Source of the DNA: Pisolithus tinctorius | Taxonomy: Eukaryota; Basidiomycota; Agaricomycetes; Boletales; Pisolithaceae | Length of the DNA: 64,000 bases | Direction of reading: 5' to 3' | NCBI GenBank assembly: GCA_024663395.1 | Contig: JANFAH010000014.1 | Span: 744,001 to 808,000, forward strand | Part shown: positions 1 to 11,638 of the stretch, piece by piece | Layout: every line of letters begins with the position of its first letter | Position numbering within the stretch: the first letter of the stretch is position 1 | Made by a program: the position numbers and the translations under genes | The notes under the pieces: generated by a model | Databases searched by the model: none | What the model saw: the letters and a program-made list of their open reading frames with translations, nothing else | Told to the model about the DNA's origin: nothing

Positions 1-700
1 AGGGAGGCAACTGCATACTATAGGTCAATGAGTGCGTGACTCGGCTGCTGTAGCTACGCCTGATAGGCAAGGCCTGTCCAAGACGGCTTCTAATATGTAA
101 GTTGCTGTCACGGTTGAACCAACTACTGTTGGGTACCTGAAAGAGATGGCCCTTGGTTGAAACTTAAAAGGACCAGCGGGGTGAGGTCTTATAGGCTCTT
201 ATGTGGAGCCCCTTACCAGTGCCAGTGGTTACCGGATGAAGATGATTGCGGTGATGATTGACGGACCCAGCAGACGGATCAACGCCGTCAGCAGTACTCT
301 ACATCATAGAGTAGTGCGGCTCCAGCTCATCATCGTATAAATAAAACTATTGCTTACTGTAAAATCCAAAAGGTACTGATAAGTGCTTTCAGCAAGTGAA
401 CAATTTGCCTATCAGGTACCCGACAAGTGACAGGCCCTGTCATGAATGAATATCTTATGAGAACTACTGCATAGCAGATAAGCCTACGTTGTTTGTGGGG
501 GTCAAGCAGTGTCAGGGGTCCTACTGTGTGACTGGCGCCGGCGGCAGTCCATCAGCTTGTCTTGTAGCCCCCGTCTATTTCGCCTCCCCTTGTTCCCTCC
601 CCCATCTGTCCATTTGGTCCGCTGCAAGGCTGTCTGCTTGACGGACGAGAGCCTCCCAATTTTTACGGATTTTTTTTGCTGACAAAAGTATTAGCTCTCC
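1..700. other. Upstream region of the Zn2Cys6 gene, no gene seen
   Basis: No reading frame longer than a few tens of codons and no recognisable RNA gene is visible. The stretch ends in a pyrimidine-rich tract with a T run, immediately 5' of the ATG at 701, so the last few hundred bases probably hold the promoter and 5' leader of the transcription factor. No TATA box convinced me. Confidence 0.4.
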
Positions 701-3700
701 ATGGACGTCGCACTCTCAGCATCCGAAATACAGTCCCAGCAGCAGCCTCAACAATCTTCCGGTGCTTCCGGTGGTCTGTCTGTGTCATTCGCTTTCTCTG
801 CCGTGCTTCCTCTCATGACGTTTGATTTTTCTATAGGCAAATCCGGTCTCGGGTCACCGTAGTATGTGCCGAGGTGCGCCGTCTGATCGTAGTACTCTGC
901 GTTCACATATGTTGATCACCTTCCCACAGTGTAAACGGCTTAAGCTCAAGTGTGATCGTCGTACTCCCTGTGGCTCTTGTACCAAGCGAGACACCGTGGC
1001 AAGATGCGTATATTCTCCTGCAGCTGCAGAAAAAGTGTTCGCACACCTCTCTCGATTTTTATCCGTCCTATGGTTTACATCCTCCTGTTGATACAGTGAC
1101 CTCCACTCCCTGAACAATCGACTGAGCCAAGTCGAATCGCAACTAGCACAGTTCACCGCGTCAGGTCCCCGCTGTCATCCTCACCATCCCAAAGCGTCTG
1201 GTTCTTCCCACCCAGATCGCGTCTTGCTAGCAGTCGGAAAGTCAGGATCCTCATTGGCAATATCTCTTGACGACATTACCGCTATTTGGCTTGATGAACT
1301 GGATCTCGGCAAAGAATTACATCCAGTTCAAGAGCTCAGCCCTCAGAGGTTGGGTCTTCCTCACGCGAACCCTGGTCAGGTAAAACTGGAATCACCAATG
1401 GTGACTCTTCCGGGGAAAGCTTCGACGTGTAGTCTTGAACTACCTATCCCTCTCCTTTTACCTCCAATCTCTGCATATTTTGCTGCCCAATCACCATCCC
1501 CGGATGACGCACCTTGTGTGACCTCACGGCTTATGGCACATCTGCCGTTCGCTCCCCGCAAACGACAGAGACTCTACGATAATGTCGAGGACGTCCTGAA
1601 GATGCATCCATGTTTTAATTTCAAGCATTTTAAGGATCGTGCAGAAGCAATGTTCAGATGGGGGTCTGAAGCCGACAGCTCTGACGACGGTTCGCTTGAT
1701 AGTTCTTCATCAGGCCATTCCAGTCTGGAAACGGGAGGGATGATAGGAGGTCAGAAAGCGGAATTGGCACGCGCCATCTTCTTTGGCCCACCGTCAGCTA
1801 CACCTGTGTCTGCTTCCAAAGGTCCCAGTCCTGCCAAACCCACTCTATCTTTCTTCGCAGCAGTTGCAGCAGCATTCGCTTTGGGCACATTGGTTGACAG
1901 AGAGGTTGCTGATGAAGAGGCTCGGATTCACGCAGCTGCTCAATGTGAGGGAAATATAGTTGATGGCCCATCAAACTCCCGGCCCGCTTCGCGAAGGAGA
2001 GCGGAAGTTTTACCAACTCAGGGGAAGAAAGGCAAAAATACCCAAAAAGATTCTGCCTCGTATCCATCTGTTCTACTCGCGCTTTCACAGCAGGCGCTGG
2101 CATTGTTCGAGAAGACCAATTCATATGATCTGGACTTCCTCGTAACGATGATTCTTCACGTGCTATACATGCTTCATGATAGTAAAGCTCGTGTGGCACA
2201 CAATCTTTTGCCTGATGTGAGTACATTTTGATCCGATCAATGTGTGATTGATTGGCGCCACCTGACGTCATGCTTCGTGGCCGTAGGTCGGTAAAATGGT
2301 CAACGTTGCCCGCACCATGGGGTTGGACGCAGATCCTGACGAGTTTCCGGGAACTTTCAACCTGTTCGATGCCGAGGCACGGCGACGCCTTTGGTGGGAC
2401 ATTTTCTATTATGATCTGTACGTCAAATACGAGTTCTACCTCGACTTACTCGATTGACGCCTCGATCTAGGTTTGTATCAGACTACATGGGTCGTTCAGC
2501 TCTAATCTCCGATACGGAACATACAACTCGATTACCGATGGATGTCGATGAGGATGTGTTTACACCTGCGTGCACATCCATTCCGCTTCCTCGAAGTCCA
2601 TTATCATTGCTCGAGCCAAATGTTTCGGACTTCAAGTACTTTGGGCTGAAGTGCAGGTATATAACCACCCATTTGTATGACAGTAACGACATTTTTCACA
2701 TGTTTCACAGCTTGGCGCGACTTGTCAAGGATATTAAGAAGAGATCTCTCAAGGACTTTCTTCAAAACGATCCAGAAGCCCAAGCTCACTATTCCCTTGA
2801 ACAAGCAATGGCTTGCGCAAGCGCAGTCAAACAGTGGCTTGCCGAGCTTCCCGTCGCGTTCCGCCTAGACGTCGACTCGGACCTGTCAAACTCTCCAAGT
2901 TCGCAACGAGACGTCGGTGCTTCCTCGATCTATCCATCTCCGTCAGGCGATTGTCCTACGGCATCGCCCGTGCTACTAGCACAGCGTTGTGAATTGATAG
3001 TCACGGCGCAACGGCTCATCATGAAGATCTACGTTCCATTTCTCCGCCCTTCTAATGGCCACACGACTCCTACGGCCCATTACCAGGCCGCCGTCGGGAT
3101 TTTCACAGCCGCCCATACCATCATTCGCGCCATTCGAGTACTCTGTTCCATGTGGAAGCAAAGGCCAGACCTCAAAGGACGACGCCCAACTCCTGCCTTG
3201 TTCAGTTTCTATTCATTCGGGAGGACTTTGTTCGATGCTGCCGTAGCGTGTGCGCACAACGTGATTAAGGACCCGACCAGTGTTTGGGCACGAACGGCCA
3301 TGGAGGATGTCAACTATGCCCTCGAAGTGATGCGTGACCCGGTTTTGAACACAGGTCGGGGACCGATGCGCGGTGGCATTGAGGGAGATGTCCATGAGGC
3401 AATCATGATTATAGTGCTGTTGCAGAAGAAAGCTGAATTGGCGCGTCATGGAAAACTGGATATGTCTTCTGGAATGAAAAGGAAACGTGACGAGCCTGAA
3501 AATGAGTCAGAGCGATTACCTGACGGCTTCCAAATACCTTTCATTGGAGGGGCGGTCTCCTCCACTAATTTGGACTGTGCCCCCCCTAGTCTTACCACAC
3601 ACTCAGGTTCGTGCGTCGTGGCGACCACGAACTCGACGCAGGAGAAAGATATTAGTCCATCCGAAGAGTTGCCGAAACGTTTGACACCACCCGTACCTCC

Positions 3701-4700
3701 AAGCTCCAAGCGCTCACAAACAGACTCACGCGACTCCAAATGCAAAGACAAGGGCACGAAGAAAGCCTGCTATCCTCGCACGGGCGTACGGGTCCGGCCC
3801 GTCAAGGATGCACCACCGTTCTGTAGGCTGCGCACTCCATCTTCGAGTGGCACTCCTGAACGAAATGAGTCTGCGCTGTCATCGAGTCGGACTCCTGTGA
3901 TTCCCTCTTCCCCAAATACTGAACACCCTCCGTGTGCATCAGGGTTTATGCCACCATCGCAGAGTGATCCGTCCCCCGGTGTGCGGGAGGCACATCATCA
4001 AACAGTGACCCAAGTCCTGTCTGGTGACCCCAAGTTGGACTTCCAAGTTCCTTTTGGGACCGGCGATCAAAGCGGACCTTCTCTCGGTCGTGTATCACAG
4101 CCTTCGCAGTATATTAGCTCGGATAACTCGGATTCCACATCAATGCAGAAAATCTCTCCCTCAGGATCATCCTATGAACCAACCCAAAGTCCATCAAACA
4201 GTGCTAACCCTATGCCCTATGCGCAACCTAACACAGATTACCCGGATTCTCCTTTCACAACTAGTGGTCCTCCCAACGCCCTATCAGCAACCCAAGTATC
4301 TCGTACGCCCTCTGCTCATAATCAACCTGCGTCATTCATGGGTGAAATACCCGGACCTCCACAAACCTATTATTCGTTCGATTCTCGGTATGAGGGAAAC
4401 GTAAACGACCCTCCACTCATGGGCCTGAGCATCCATCCTTCCATGACGTTCCATACCAATGGTGAAAATGCTCAGTTCCCGATGGAGATCCCCTGTCATG
4501 ATCTGCCTCTCCACCGTCAGGAGAAGTCACAGCCGCCGTCGGGGTACATTACGAAACCTCCGGAACATCATCATCAACACGCCCAGCGGCAATTCTCGGG
4601 ACCACCACAATCTCAAGCCGTCGCCCACTCATGGCAACCAGATGGTATCATGCAGGATGGATTTTGGCGCACTGCTTACGATCAATTCATGCCATCATAG
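701..4700 (+). CDS. Zn2Cys6 fungal-specific transcription factor
   Basis: Nuclear DNA-binding regulator of roughly 1,200 residues. The binuclear zinc cluster is split by an intron at 874-929. Joining GAG (871-873) to TGT (930) gives C-x2-C-x6-C-x5-C-x2-C-x8-C with the basic KRLKLKCD core. A linker with leucine-rich spacing (DLHSLNNRL, about 1100-1140) may dimerise. The fungal-specific middle homology domain covers about 1850-3450, including RRRLWWDIFYYDL around 2370-2417 at the intron 2418-2470; another intron is 2217-2286. The C-terminal third (3450-4697) is Ser/Pro/Gln-rich and disordered, as is usual for activation regions. The ATG at 701 was chosen because it opens a Gln-rich N-terminus, but the phase of the first intron (about 770-837) is unresolved, so the first 25 residues are uncertain. 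The target pathway cannot be told. It converges on the GH16 gene. Confidence 0.85.
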
Positions 4701-5214
4701 TACGTGGATCATGATGTTCTCTCTCTTCGAGAGTACAAGTGATGTATCTCGCGCCTGCGAGTCCCTTCGCTTCATAGTGTATTATATTGCATTTCACCTT
4801 GGCCTCTTCTTTGTCAGTTCGGGAATGTACATATACAGATGCGCACCATCTAGTTAGACATTCGCTACCGCATGATGACCCATATTACGATCATTTAGGC
4901 AGGACGTAACAACAGCATGTGAATGAATGCTGCATGTAGCATGGTTATTTATCGCCCAGATTTAGCCGACGACTTGACGAGCTTGGTAGTAGAAGTAGTG
5001 AAAATGCAAATGCCAATGCAAACCAAACGGATTTTTCGTGGTGAAAGACGTCAAAGATACCCAGACTGAAAAACGCAATTAAAAGGTTGCTTCTAACAAA
5101 AATAACGTCTGTCAAATACGAATAATGTAATGATCGCTGCGCTCTAGAAGAAGTGTTTGGGTGTCATGACAACTAGCGAGTGCCAATTGAGCCGAGGTGT
5201 GACCACACCCTCAC
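4701..5214. other. Convergent 3' region, no gene seen
   Basis: The 514 bp between the ends of two convergent genes are AT-rich, with several A runs, as expected of 3' untranslated and polyadenylation regions. No supported coding or RNA feature is seen. Confidence 0.4.
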
Positions 5215-6884
5215 TTACTGGTAGACCCTAATGGAAGCAAACTGGAAATAAGCATTTTTGAAGGCCTGCGGGTTATCTACGAAATGGAAGGGTGAGCAAG
5301 ATGGCGGGGAATGACACAACAGCTTACTGTTCACGAAGTCTACGTAGAAGTGGCTTAGCATGCTTTACTTCTTCCACAGCAGGCTGTAACAACTCACCGA
5401 CACAGGTAGAAGGGCAACCCGATGCGTTATACACCGCTGCACTACCGGCCCAGTCTCCACCTGATAATGCTTGAGTAATATTTGCCATTGACATTGATGA
5501 CACGTACAAAAAGTCAAGTTGATGATGATATTGTTCGGACCGAAGTGGCTGGCAAGGTCACAATCGGTGTTTGGGAAGTACGCAGCAGGCGTACCCTGCA
5601 CGACTGATTCTTCAATAGCTTTCGTCTAAGTAATGCGTACTTACCCAAAAACTGGTGTCAACGACGGGGGATCCCAATCTCACATCCACGGGAGTGAACC
5701 AGCTGTCGCGGCTCCAAAACCACACACTGATGTAATCGTCCGTTCTCTCGAGGGCATACCTGGGACAAATTCAAATGGGCCTCTGCCCTCACCCAAATGA
5801 GGACTATAGTACACACCACCCACCGCCGGCCGCGTTGAAGGCTGGCCCGAAGCTGTTAGGAGCGTACGATAAAGCGGAACCACACCCGCTGTTGTAGTTG
5901 ACTGCAACGTATAAGCAAAGATCCAAGCTGGGCGACGATACCATACCGGACGCATCGCAGTCAGTGGTGAGAATCGTTCTGAACGACCTCGAGTTTAGCA
6001 CAGTAAATAATAAATGGAAGGCAAAGTCGTCTCTACCCAAGTTGTCTGATGTTGCTCGGGATTGAGCAATCTGCGTCGGTTATTCCTATTATCACATACA
6101 AAACGTCCGACGATATGACCTACTGGGACCTGTGTGAAGATGCACTTGATTTGGCGACACGTTGTTCACGCCTTCAACGATGTCGATTTCACCCTGTACC
6201 GATTGTTTGTCGAGGCACTAAAGATGATGATACCATGACTCACGGAATCCGGCCAGTCAGCTTCCAGGGTCTCCCAAATAGCCTTTTCCAAAACAAAAAC
6301 AAAAAAGTTGATATTGGAGCTAATGAGAACTATTGAACACTCACGGGCCAAGTCCTTAATGAAGTCATTGTCAGCTAATTGAAGCAAGTGGGAGAACTTC
6401 GCAAGTTCCACGACATATAACCTACCCGCATCCTTCAGGCATATGGTTTATGTCGAATCTGAGAGATTGTCAGTCACATTAACTATGCACTCCACTCAAG
6501 GGCACCCACACCGCAACATGGGTTGTATATTCATTGTTAGAGCGAATGCGTACAGAGTTCCGACCAGGACCGGTTGGCGAGAGCACAGTTGTATCGTCTG
6601 CACGCATGATGAAACTGTTTGCGGTAGCGACTGTCAGACCGAGCAGTTGGGCAGTCGCACTGTCAACATAGTTACTGTCGTTGTCGCGTTAATACGAATA
6701 CAAGACGCATAATCAACGAAACGTGCACTCTGCCGTGGGTTGGATCTGGGATATCTTCGAAGTTGAACGCGTCGTAGAAGTCCTCGCCGACGATTGAATC
6801 GGAGAGGGTATAAAGACCGCCTGCAACAGCGAGTTGGGCTAACGAAACGAGCGTAAGAGTACCTCTGACGGAAGAAGGCCTCAT
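5215..6884 (-). CDS. Secreted GH16 glycoside hydrolase (beta-glucanase type)
   Basis: Predicted endo-acting beta-glucanase of about 322 residues, secreted, acting on beta-1,3/1,4-glucan. The protein starts MRPSSVRGT with a signal-like hydrophobic stretch and continues into YTLSDSIVG, typical of fungal GH16. The catalytic motif GEIDIVEG (nucleophile and acid/base Glu) lies at about 6170-6193. Other conserved blocks are GPGRNSVRI, AIWET, FGPAFNAAGGGW, VWFWSRD, FPNTDCD and NIIINLTFCGDWAG, ending ASIRVYQ. I read 14 exons: 6727-6884, 6510-6674, 6426-6458, 6345-6354, 6244-6282, 6130-6193, 6037-6070, 5947-5987, 5817-5901, 5645-5759, 5508-5595, 5398-5460, 5328-5339 and 5215-5276. They total 969 nt, exactly 323 codons. 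Two exons are only 10 and 12 nt long, and intron 1 needs a GC-AG boundary. No disruption is seen. The sub-specificity within GH16 is not determined. Confidence 0.9.
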
Positions 6885-7460
6885 AGGAATAAAGACAGGC
6901 AAATAACAAGGGAGAGGAGGGGGGAGTAGCACATCAAACACCTGCAGTACTCATCGTACATATACTCACGTTATGCGGAACCGAGGATCATGCACAGGGC
7001 CATGGGCATCTGGACTTCGCGTCCTTCTCACCCGGGCTTTTCCGTGGAAGTACATTGGAGTCGCGTTCGCATTTGCATCCGCACTTAACCTAACGACGAA
7101 TGCGACGCTCCTTGATTGGCGCCATGCCAATAATCGAAGCGTGGACCCATTGAGCACCGGTCAGATTGGACGTCCGTTGTTATTACTGGAGATCAGCCAG
7201 GACCCAATGACTCATTACTTCGATTCATGAAGCCGAGTTCAAATCTGGCGCTGTACAGTCTCATGCAGAACCCTAGAAGACAAGAAAACCTCTACCCACC
7301 AGGAGATTCCGATATCTCCGTTCATGCTGTGCTTCAGGTCGAGTCACCTTTCATTCTGTGATGCTGCGCATGACTGAACACCTATAAGGGAGTTCAAGCC
7401 ATACTGTTGTCCACATACTCGTGATTCCCATCTTCGAATTACATTCCAACGCTCTATACC
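6885..7460. promoter_or_regulatory. Divergent intergenic region between GH16 and GST-like genes
   Basis: The 576 bp separate the divergent starts of the GH16 gene (minus) and the GST-like gene (plus), so both promoters must lie here. No specific operator or TATA element stands out. The short open stretch at 6973-7230 has no recognisable product. Confidence 0.4.
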
Positions 7461-7835
7461 ATGCAAATGATAGGCAAGTTGTGGGGATACTCCGCGCAGC
7501 GCCAAACCATAACTGTACGTTGATCCATGGAGCTGCAAGCGTATCGATGGTTAACTGCTCTTAGATCCTCGCTGCTGCTGATCTGTCCGGTCTAGACATA
7601 GATGTCCCTCACTTTGAGTTTGGAGTGACCAATAGGACTCCCGAATTTCTGGAAAAGTTCCCGTTGGGAAAAATTCCGGCATTTGAGGATAATACTGGTT
7701 TCGCTCTCGTCGAGGGAATAGCTATTGCACGCCATGGCAAGTCGCTTACTACGAAACAGAACAAGGTCCGTCAGAGTAACTAACATCCCTACGTTAGTGT
7801 GTTCTCTCGCGCCGGAGGCCGGGCTGCTTGGAAGA

Positions 7836-7841
7836 GATGCT
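7836..7841. repeat. Target-site duplication, left copy (GATGCT)
   Basis: GATGCT directly precedes the left end TATGGCG. It encodes Asp-Ala of the GST-like protein in frame and matches the copy at 15889-15894. Confidence 0.92.
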
Positions 7842-8306
7842 TATGGCGTAAAATCTGCACATTTATTTTTCGCGGCCGCACCGCCACACCACCGCGCCCA
7901 TTCGGCCGCGTCGTTACTTGTCGCGGTCGCACAACCGCACTACCGCGCCCTCTCAACCGCGTCGTTACCTTCCGCAACCACGCCACCGCGCTCATTCGAC
8001 CGCGTCATTACTTTTCGCGGTCGCGCAACCGCACTACCGCGCCCTTTCAGCCGCGTCGCTACCTTCCGCAACCACACCACCGCGCCCTCTCAGCCGCGTC
8101 GTTACCCTCCGCAACCACACCACTCGACCGCATGTCGCTTTATATATATATATATATAATATAACCATACTATGTGTATATTCGTATATGCCTACATAAC
8201 ATAACAATCAATCCCTGCGCATTAATGATTGAATTTTGCATGAGGTATATAGAAACAACAATGATTGTATTGGCTAGTAAATTTACCAAGTGGTGGCGAA
8301 CACGAA
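7842..8306 (+). repeat. Left terminal inverted repeat (465 bp)
   Basis: Matches the reverse complement of 15426-15888 except for one substitution (C at 8059 against the T implied by A at 15671) and one extra TA in the TA run at 8141-8158. The outer part is GC-rich with tandem units; the inner part is AT-rich. It ends at ggcgaacacgaa, after which the two sides diverge. Confidence 0.93.
7891..8121 (+). repeat. Five tandem subterminal units in left TIR (51/43 bp)
   Basis: Units begin ACCGCGC at 7891, 7942, 7985, 8036 and 8079, with lengths 51, 43, 51, 43 and 43 bp. All share an ACCGCGC core and a GCGTC[GA]-TAC block. The 51-bp form has an extra CGCGGTCGC segment. Direct subterminal repeats are common binding sites for transposases, so this is a plausible recognition array. 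Confidence 0.85.
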
Positions 8307-8338
8307 CACGAACATATCAATGAATGGTATCGTAGAAG

Positions 8339-10011
8339 TTATTCAAATCTCTGACAACTCCAATGAAAAAAAACTTCGCTGTCTCCTCCCGGACAAGCTG
8401 CATCCTTCATCTCCTCCATCAAGGGAGATCGACGAGGTGGAGAGTGAGATCGACGAAGTGAGGGAGACCGACGAGGGGAAGATGGCGGGGAGCGCGAGTC
8501 TTCGCGGTACTTGTCTCGCACGTAGTTGCGACCAAGTTCCCGAGTGTATTCCCCGTCGCGTCCATGTGGCCTGTAGTCGCGCGAGCCGTCCGGGCTCCGA
8601 GCCGGGCCCTGACTGTGACCTTTGCTGTAGTCTCTCCGTGGGGTAGGTGAGCGTCGGGAACGTCGTCGGGATGTCTTGTATTGGTGAACGGTATGGTAGT
8701 AGTTGTCGAATGCTTGTTCAATACACTCCATCCAGACGCGATTAAGCCGACTAAATCGTTCCCCAACAAGGCCGTAGAAGGTGGAGTAAGAGCGCTCTTG
8801 CGAGCAACACTCAATAATCATGTTGATGAGCTCGATCTAACCAACGGTCATGAGTATGATTTTGAAGTAATTAAAATAACGATACTCACCTCTTCTCCTT
8901 CCTTCGACTGGATCTTCAAGAGCTTGTGGACCGCTTCTTCGTAGTTGAGAGCGTTCATGATAGTAAGGTATATCATTCGTCGTAGATTGACCAAGTTCGT
9001 CCCCGTCCGATCCAATATACCTTCTCGTTCTTTGGCCGCCGAAGGGTCAAAATTATGACACAGGAGTGAAAGAGTCGCGTACCTTGCTCTTCTTCTTCCT
9101 TGCTTGACTCCTCTGGACCAGATTCATCGTCGGAGCCCTCTCCAAGAATCTCAGCTTTTATTGCTTTGTACTTTTCCTCGTTCTCCGTGTAATTGGGGTC
9201 GAACTTGAATATATCTGCCCGAACGCTTCAAATACTAAAACTGGTAACAAACGACAGAAACTCACTGAGCCCTTCTTGCGCCTGCAACTCCTCTTCCTTT
9301 ACGAGGTCCAACCCGTCTGGTATGATTGGGTTGTCCTTGTACTTGTCTTTCCGGACCTGCATAAGCACCTCTATCATATATTGTACGTGATGACTGATGG
9401 TCCCCTCGTTGAGAACATCACGGAAACGGTCGAAAACGAGCGCATTTGCTTTCGGAGAGTTTTCCGCCAGAAACGCGCCGACCTCACGCATGAATCCAAC
9501 CGCAATCTCAATCGAGTCGTCCGTTCGGCGCTCAAGGAGGAAGATGAGGGTTTCAAGCGCAATAATCTCATGTGCGACAGCTTGATTGACGAGGTGAGCA
9601 ATGAAAGTTGTCGAAGAATGACAAACGGTCTGTCCGGCATGACATCAACGATTCAAAACAGGCGGGAAAGAATTGCGACTTACTTTGTCGTTACGCTTGA
9701 ACGCACGCCGAAACTGGCTTATGAGCCGGGTTAAGACGAGCTCTCCTACTTGAGGAAGTTTTGTGTTGATAATGGCCACCAGAGCGGCGAAAACAGGTGT
9801 AAAGGGTAAGCTGGACGCCTGTGCTTTCATGACGCTGCGGGCGAACGGTCCTCGACCTCGTATGAGGTTTTCTGAGAATGGTTCGGGAACGACCTGCTTG
9901 ATGTCGGCGACGTTGACTCGGCTAACGATACCGGTGATCGATTTGCGCAGTGCGTCCCAGGATGACTGTAATCTTGACTTGACTAAACGTGGAGATGAAA
10001 AGTCGGTGGCC
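8339..10011 (-). pseudogene. Transposon cargo: truncated CWC22-like splicing factor with RS tail
   Basis: The family protein is a spliceosome component (MIF4G plus MA3 domains) that recruits eIF4A3. Here the MIF4G domain runs from about 10000 (WDALRKSITGIV) through MKAQASSLPFTPVFAALVA at 9830 to RKDKYKDNPIIPDG, in exons about 9684-10011 and about 9265-9629. An acidic linker follows (FKFDPNY to EEEEQ, about 9075-9205), then the first half of MA3 (LVNLRRMIYLTIMNALNYEE and ERSYSTFYGL). After YYHTVHQY the sequence jumps straight into an RS-rich tail (8345-8650), so the second half of MA3 is absent compared with the family as I know it. The 5' part upstream of WDALRK is also missing, and a stop lies 5' in frame. 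All retained splice joints stay in frame. Translation could start at Met 9830. It sits tail-out beside the left TIR. Confidence 0.85.
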
Positions 10012-10129
10012 AGACAAGGATGATTATGTCAGCAACTAGTCGTCCATATGGCTACAGCGGCTCAAAGGTGGTTACTCACTGCTCATGCGCACTGCTCGCC
10101 TGGCCACCGACTTTTCATTTCAGCGTTTA
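9984..10129. repeat. 30-bp inverted repeat at the broken 5' end of the CWC22-like gene
   Basis: 9984-10013 (TAAACG...TGAAAAGTCGGTGGCCAG) is an inverted copy of 10100-10129 with a few mismatches near the outer side, separated by 86 bp. It lies exactly where similarity to CWC22 stops, so it may mark a rearrangement or capture junction, or form a hairpin. Confidence 0.75.
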
Positions 10130-10695
10130 TGATAGTAAGATAATCTACTATGATTTTATTTGAAGTAAGTCTCGAGATGCGAGGCGTGGAGGCATTGGAA
10201 GGGGGGAGGGTAGCACGTGATTAGTAAGCAGCCACCAAGTGCAGATAAGATAGTACGAGGTGTAGTACTTCAGATCGCAATAGCACACTGCAGAATTACA
10301 TATAATTTTGGTACTGTCCTCTAGTTAACACACAGGGCTCGAAGAATATGAATTTTTTGTGAAGAAATATGCAGTACTTGGATCACAATCTTGGTTATAT
10401 GTGTAAAATCAGCCTATGTTTTTTTCAGACTTATATAGCGGTAGAACTATTCTAATTTTTATACAAGAACCTGAATCTAATTTACCTGGTTCCGAATCTG
10501 CAAAAATACTGGCAATCTGACTTGAATTGATTGAGATGTTCAGATTCTAAAATTTAGCCACTACATGTGTGTGATTTTGTTCGTTTAGCTGCGCCCTCAG
10601 TTTTAAAAACAGCGGTAATTTGAAGGTCTCGAAGCACTATACATTGCGACAAACCCAAGTTACATTATAAGACGCTACATCTCTTTGTACAACGA
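10130..10695. other. AT-rich spacer inside the transposon, no gene seen
   Basis: The roughly 570 bp between the 5' end of the CWC22-like fragment and the 3' end of the BTB gene are markedly AT-rich and carry many stops in all frames. It probably holds the BTB gene's 3' untranslated region and the promoter of the CWC22-like fragment. No coding feature is supported. Confidence 0.4.
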
Positions 10696-11638
10696 CTACG
10701 TAGGTATGATTTTGTGGACAAGGCGATCTTTAACGCGAGTAATGAATTGATGAGAATGCGCAAGTGGTTTGTTCAGGTTCATTATATGTGAAAACATATG
10801 CCTCTTACAATCCACACCGACCCGGCCAAATTGCAATCCTTTGAAGTGATCGATAGCTTCGTCCAAACGCCGCGGGTTCCTTCCATCAAGGAGGAGTCGC
10901 CCCATACCGTTCCACCACACCGCAGCCCAATCCTCGGCACACCCTTTGTGATCCTGACAGCTGCTAGAATGCACAATGGGAGGAAATTCTGCAGTGACCG
11001 TGCGGATGTACTCATCCAAATGGGACCTGACATAGACATATGCGACGTAAGTATCCATCCCCATCTGGACACGGTGAGACTTCTTAATCTTCGTCAGCGG
11101 GACTTCGCAAAGCCTAGTGAAACCTCTTTCGAAGATGGCCCGAATCTTGTACTCGATGCCTAGATAAACGAGTTCGGAAGGGTGGAAGAAGTATGCTCTC
11201 TCGATGACGCAAGAGGTGACGAAGCTGAGCATACGGGCGCTGCATTGGAAATGGCGGACGAATTCCAGCAAGTTCTTGAGGTCATCCAAGGAATATTTGG
11301 CGGAAGGACGGGGACTAGAACGAGCGAATTCAGTAAGGGTCACCATCAGGGGAGTGCTCAGAGACTTACCACATGAACTTGAATTCGACGAACAAATCAA
11401 AAGTTTGCGCAGTCAAATTTTTTCCACCGAGAATAATTGGTTGCCCATCAACCTTCCCCTCCTGGCTGTCTGGTGCGTATTGGCCAAGCGAAAAGACGTC
11501 AGCGAAGAGTTTGGACTCGTTCACCAAGATGTCGTGATTGAGTTTGTACAGCGTATTCTCGACCTGGAAGATGAACGTGCCATTTTCGAAATAAAATTCA
11601 GGATGGCGGGTGACTGTCACTGGCGCTGATTCAGTCAT
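10696..11638 (-). CDS. Transposon cargo: BTB/POZ-domain protein
   Basis: About 295 residues in two exons (11370-11638 and 10696-11314; 888 nt, 296 codons). The N-terminus, starting MTESAPVTV at 11638, gives a BTB fold: PEFYFENGTFIFQVENTLYK, then LYKLNHDILVNESKLFADVF, matching the Basidiomycete 'x-x-F-Y-x-x-G-x-x-x-x-x-V-E/G' BTB start. The C-terminal part (LLEFVRHFQCSARMLSFV..., ending HKIIPT) resembles the uncharacterised tail shared by the many Agaricomycete BTB proteins. BTB domains mediate dimerisation or Cullin-3 binding; the partner here is unknown. It is divergent from the transposase, with starts about 140 bp apart (11639-11781), so the two may share a promoter and be co-expressed. 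Such genes are abundant in host genomes, so capture is the simple explanation, but a role in the element's life cycle is possible. Confidence 0.8.

Noticed and set aside
854..1156. Minus-strand frame opposite the zinc cluster of the transcription factor
   Set aside because: It is a shadow of the coding strand and has no family features.
7725..8199. Long overlapping frames through the left TIR (and the mirror frames at 15568-15999)
   Set aside because: They arise in several frames at once from the GC-rich tandem units and are identical in both inverted repeats; no start context or domain supports a gene.
8339..10011. Idea that this is the host's normal CWC22 gene
   Set aside because: It lies inside the TIR-bounded element and lacks both its 5' exons and the second half of MA3.
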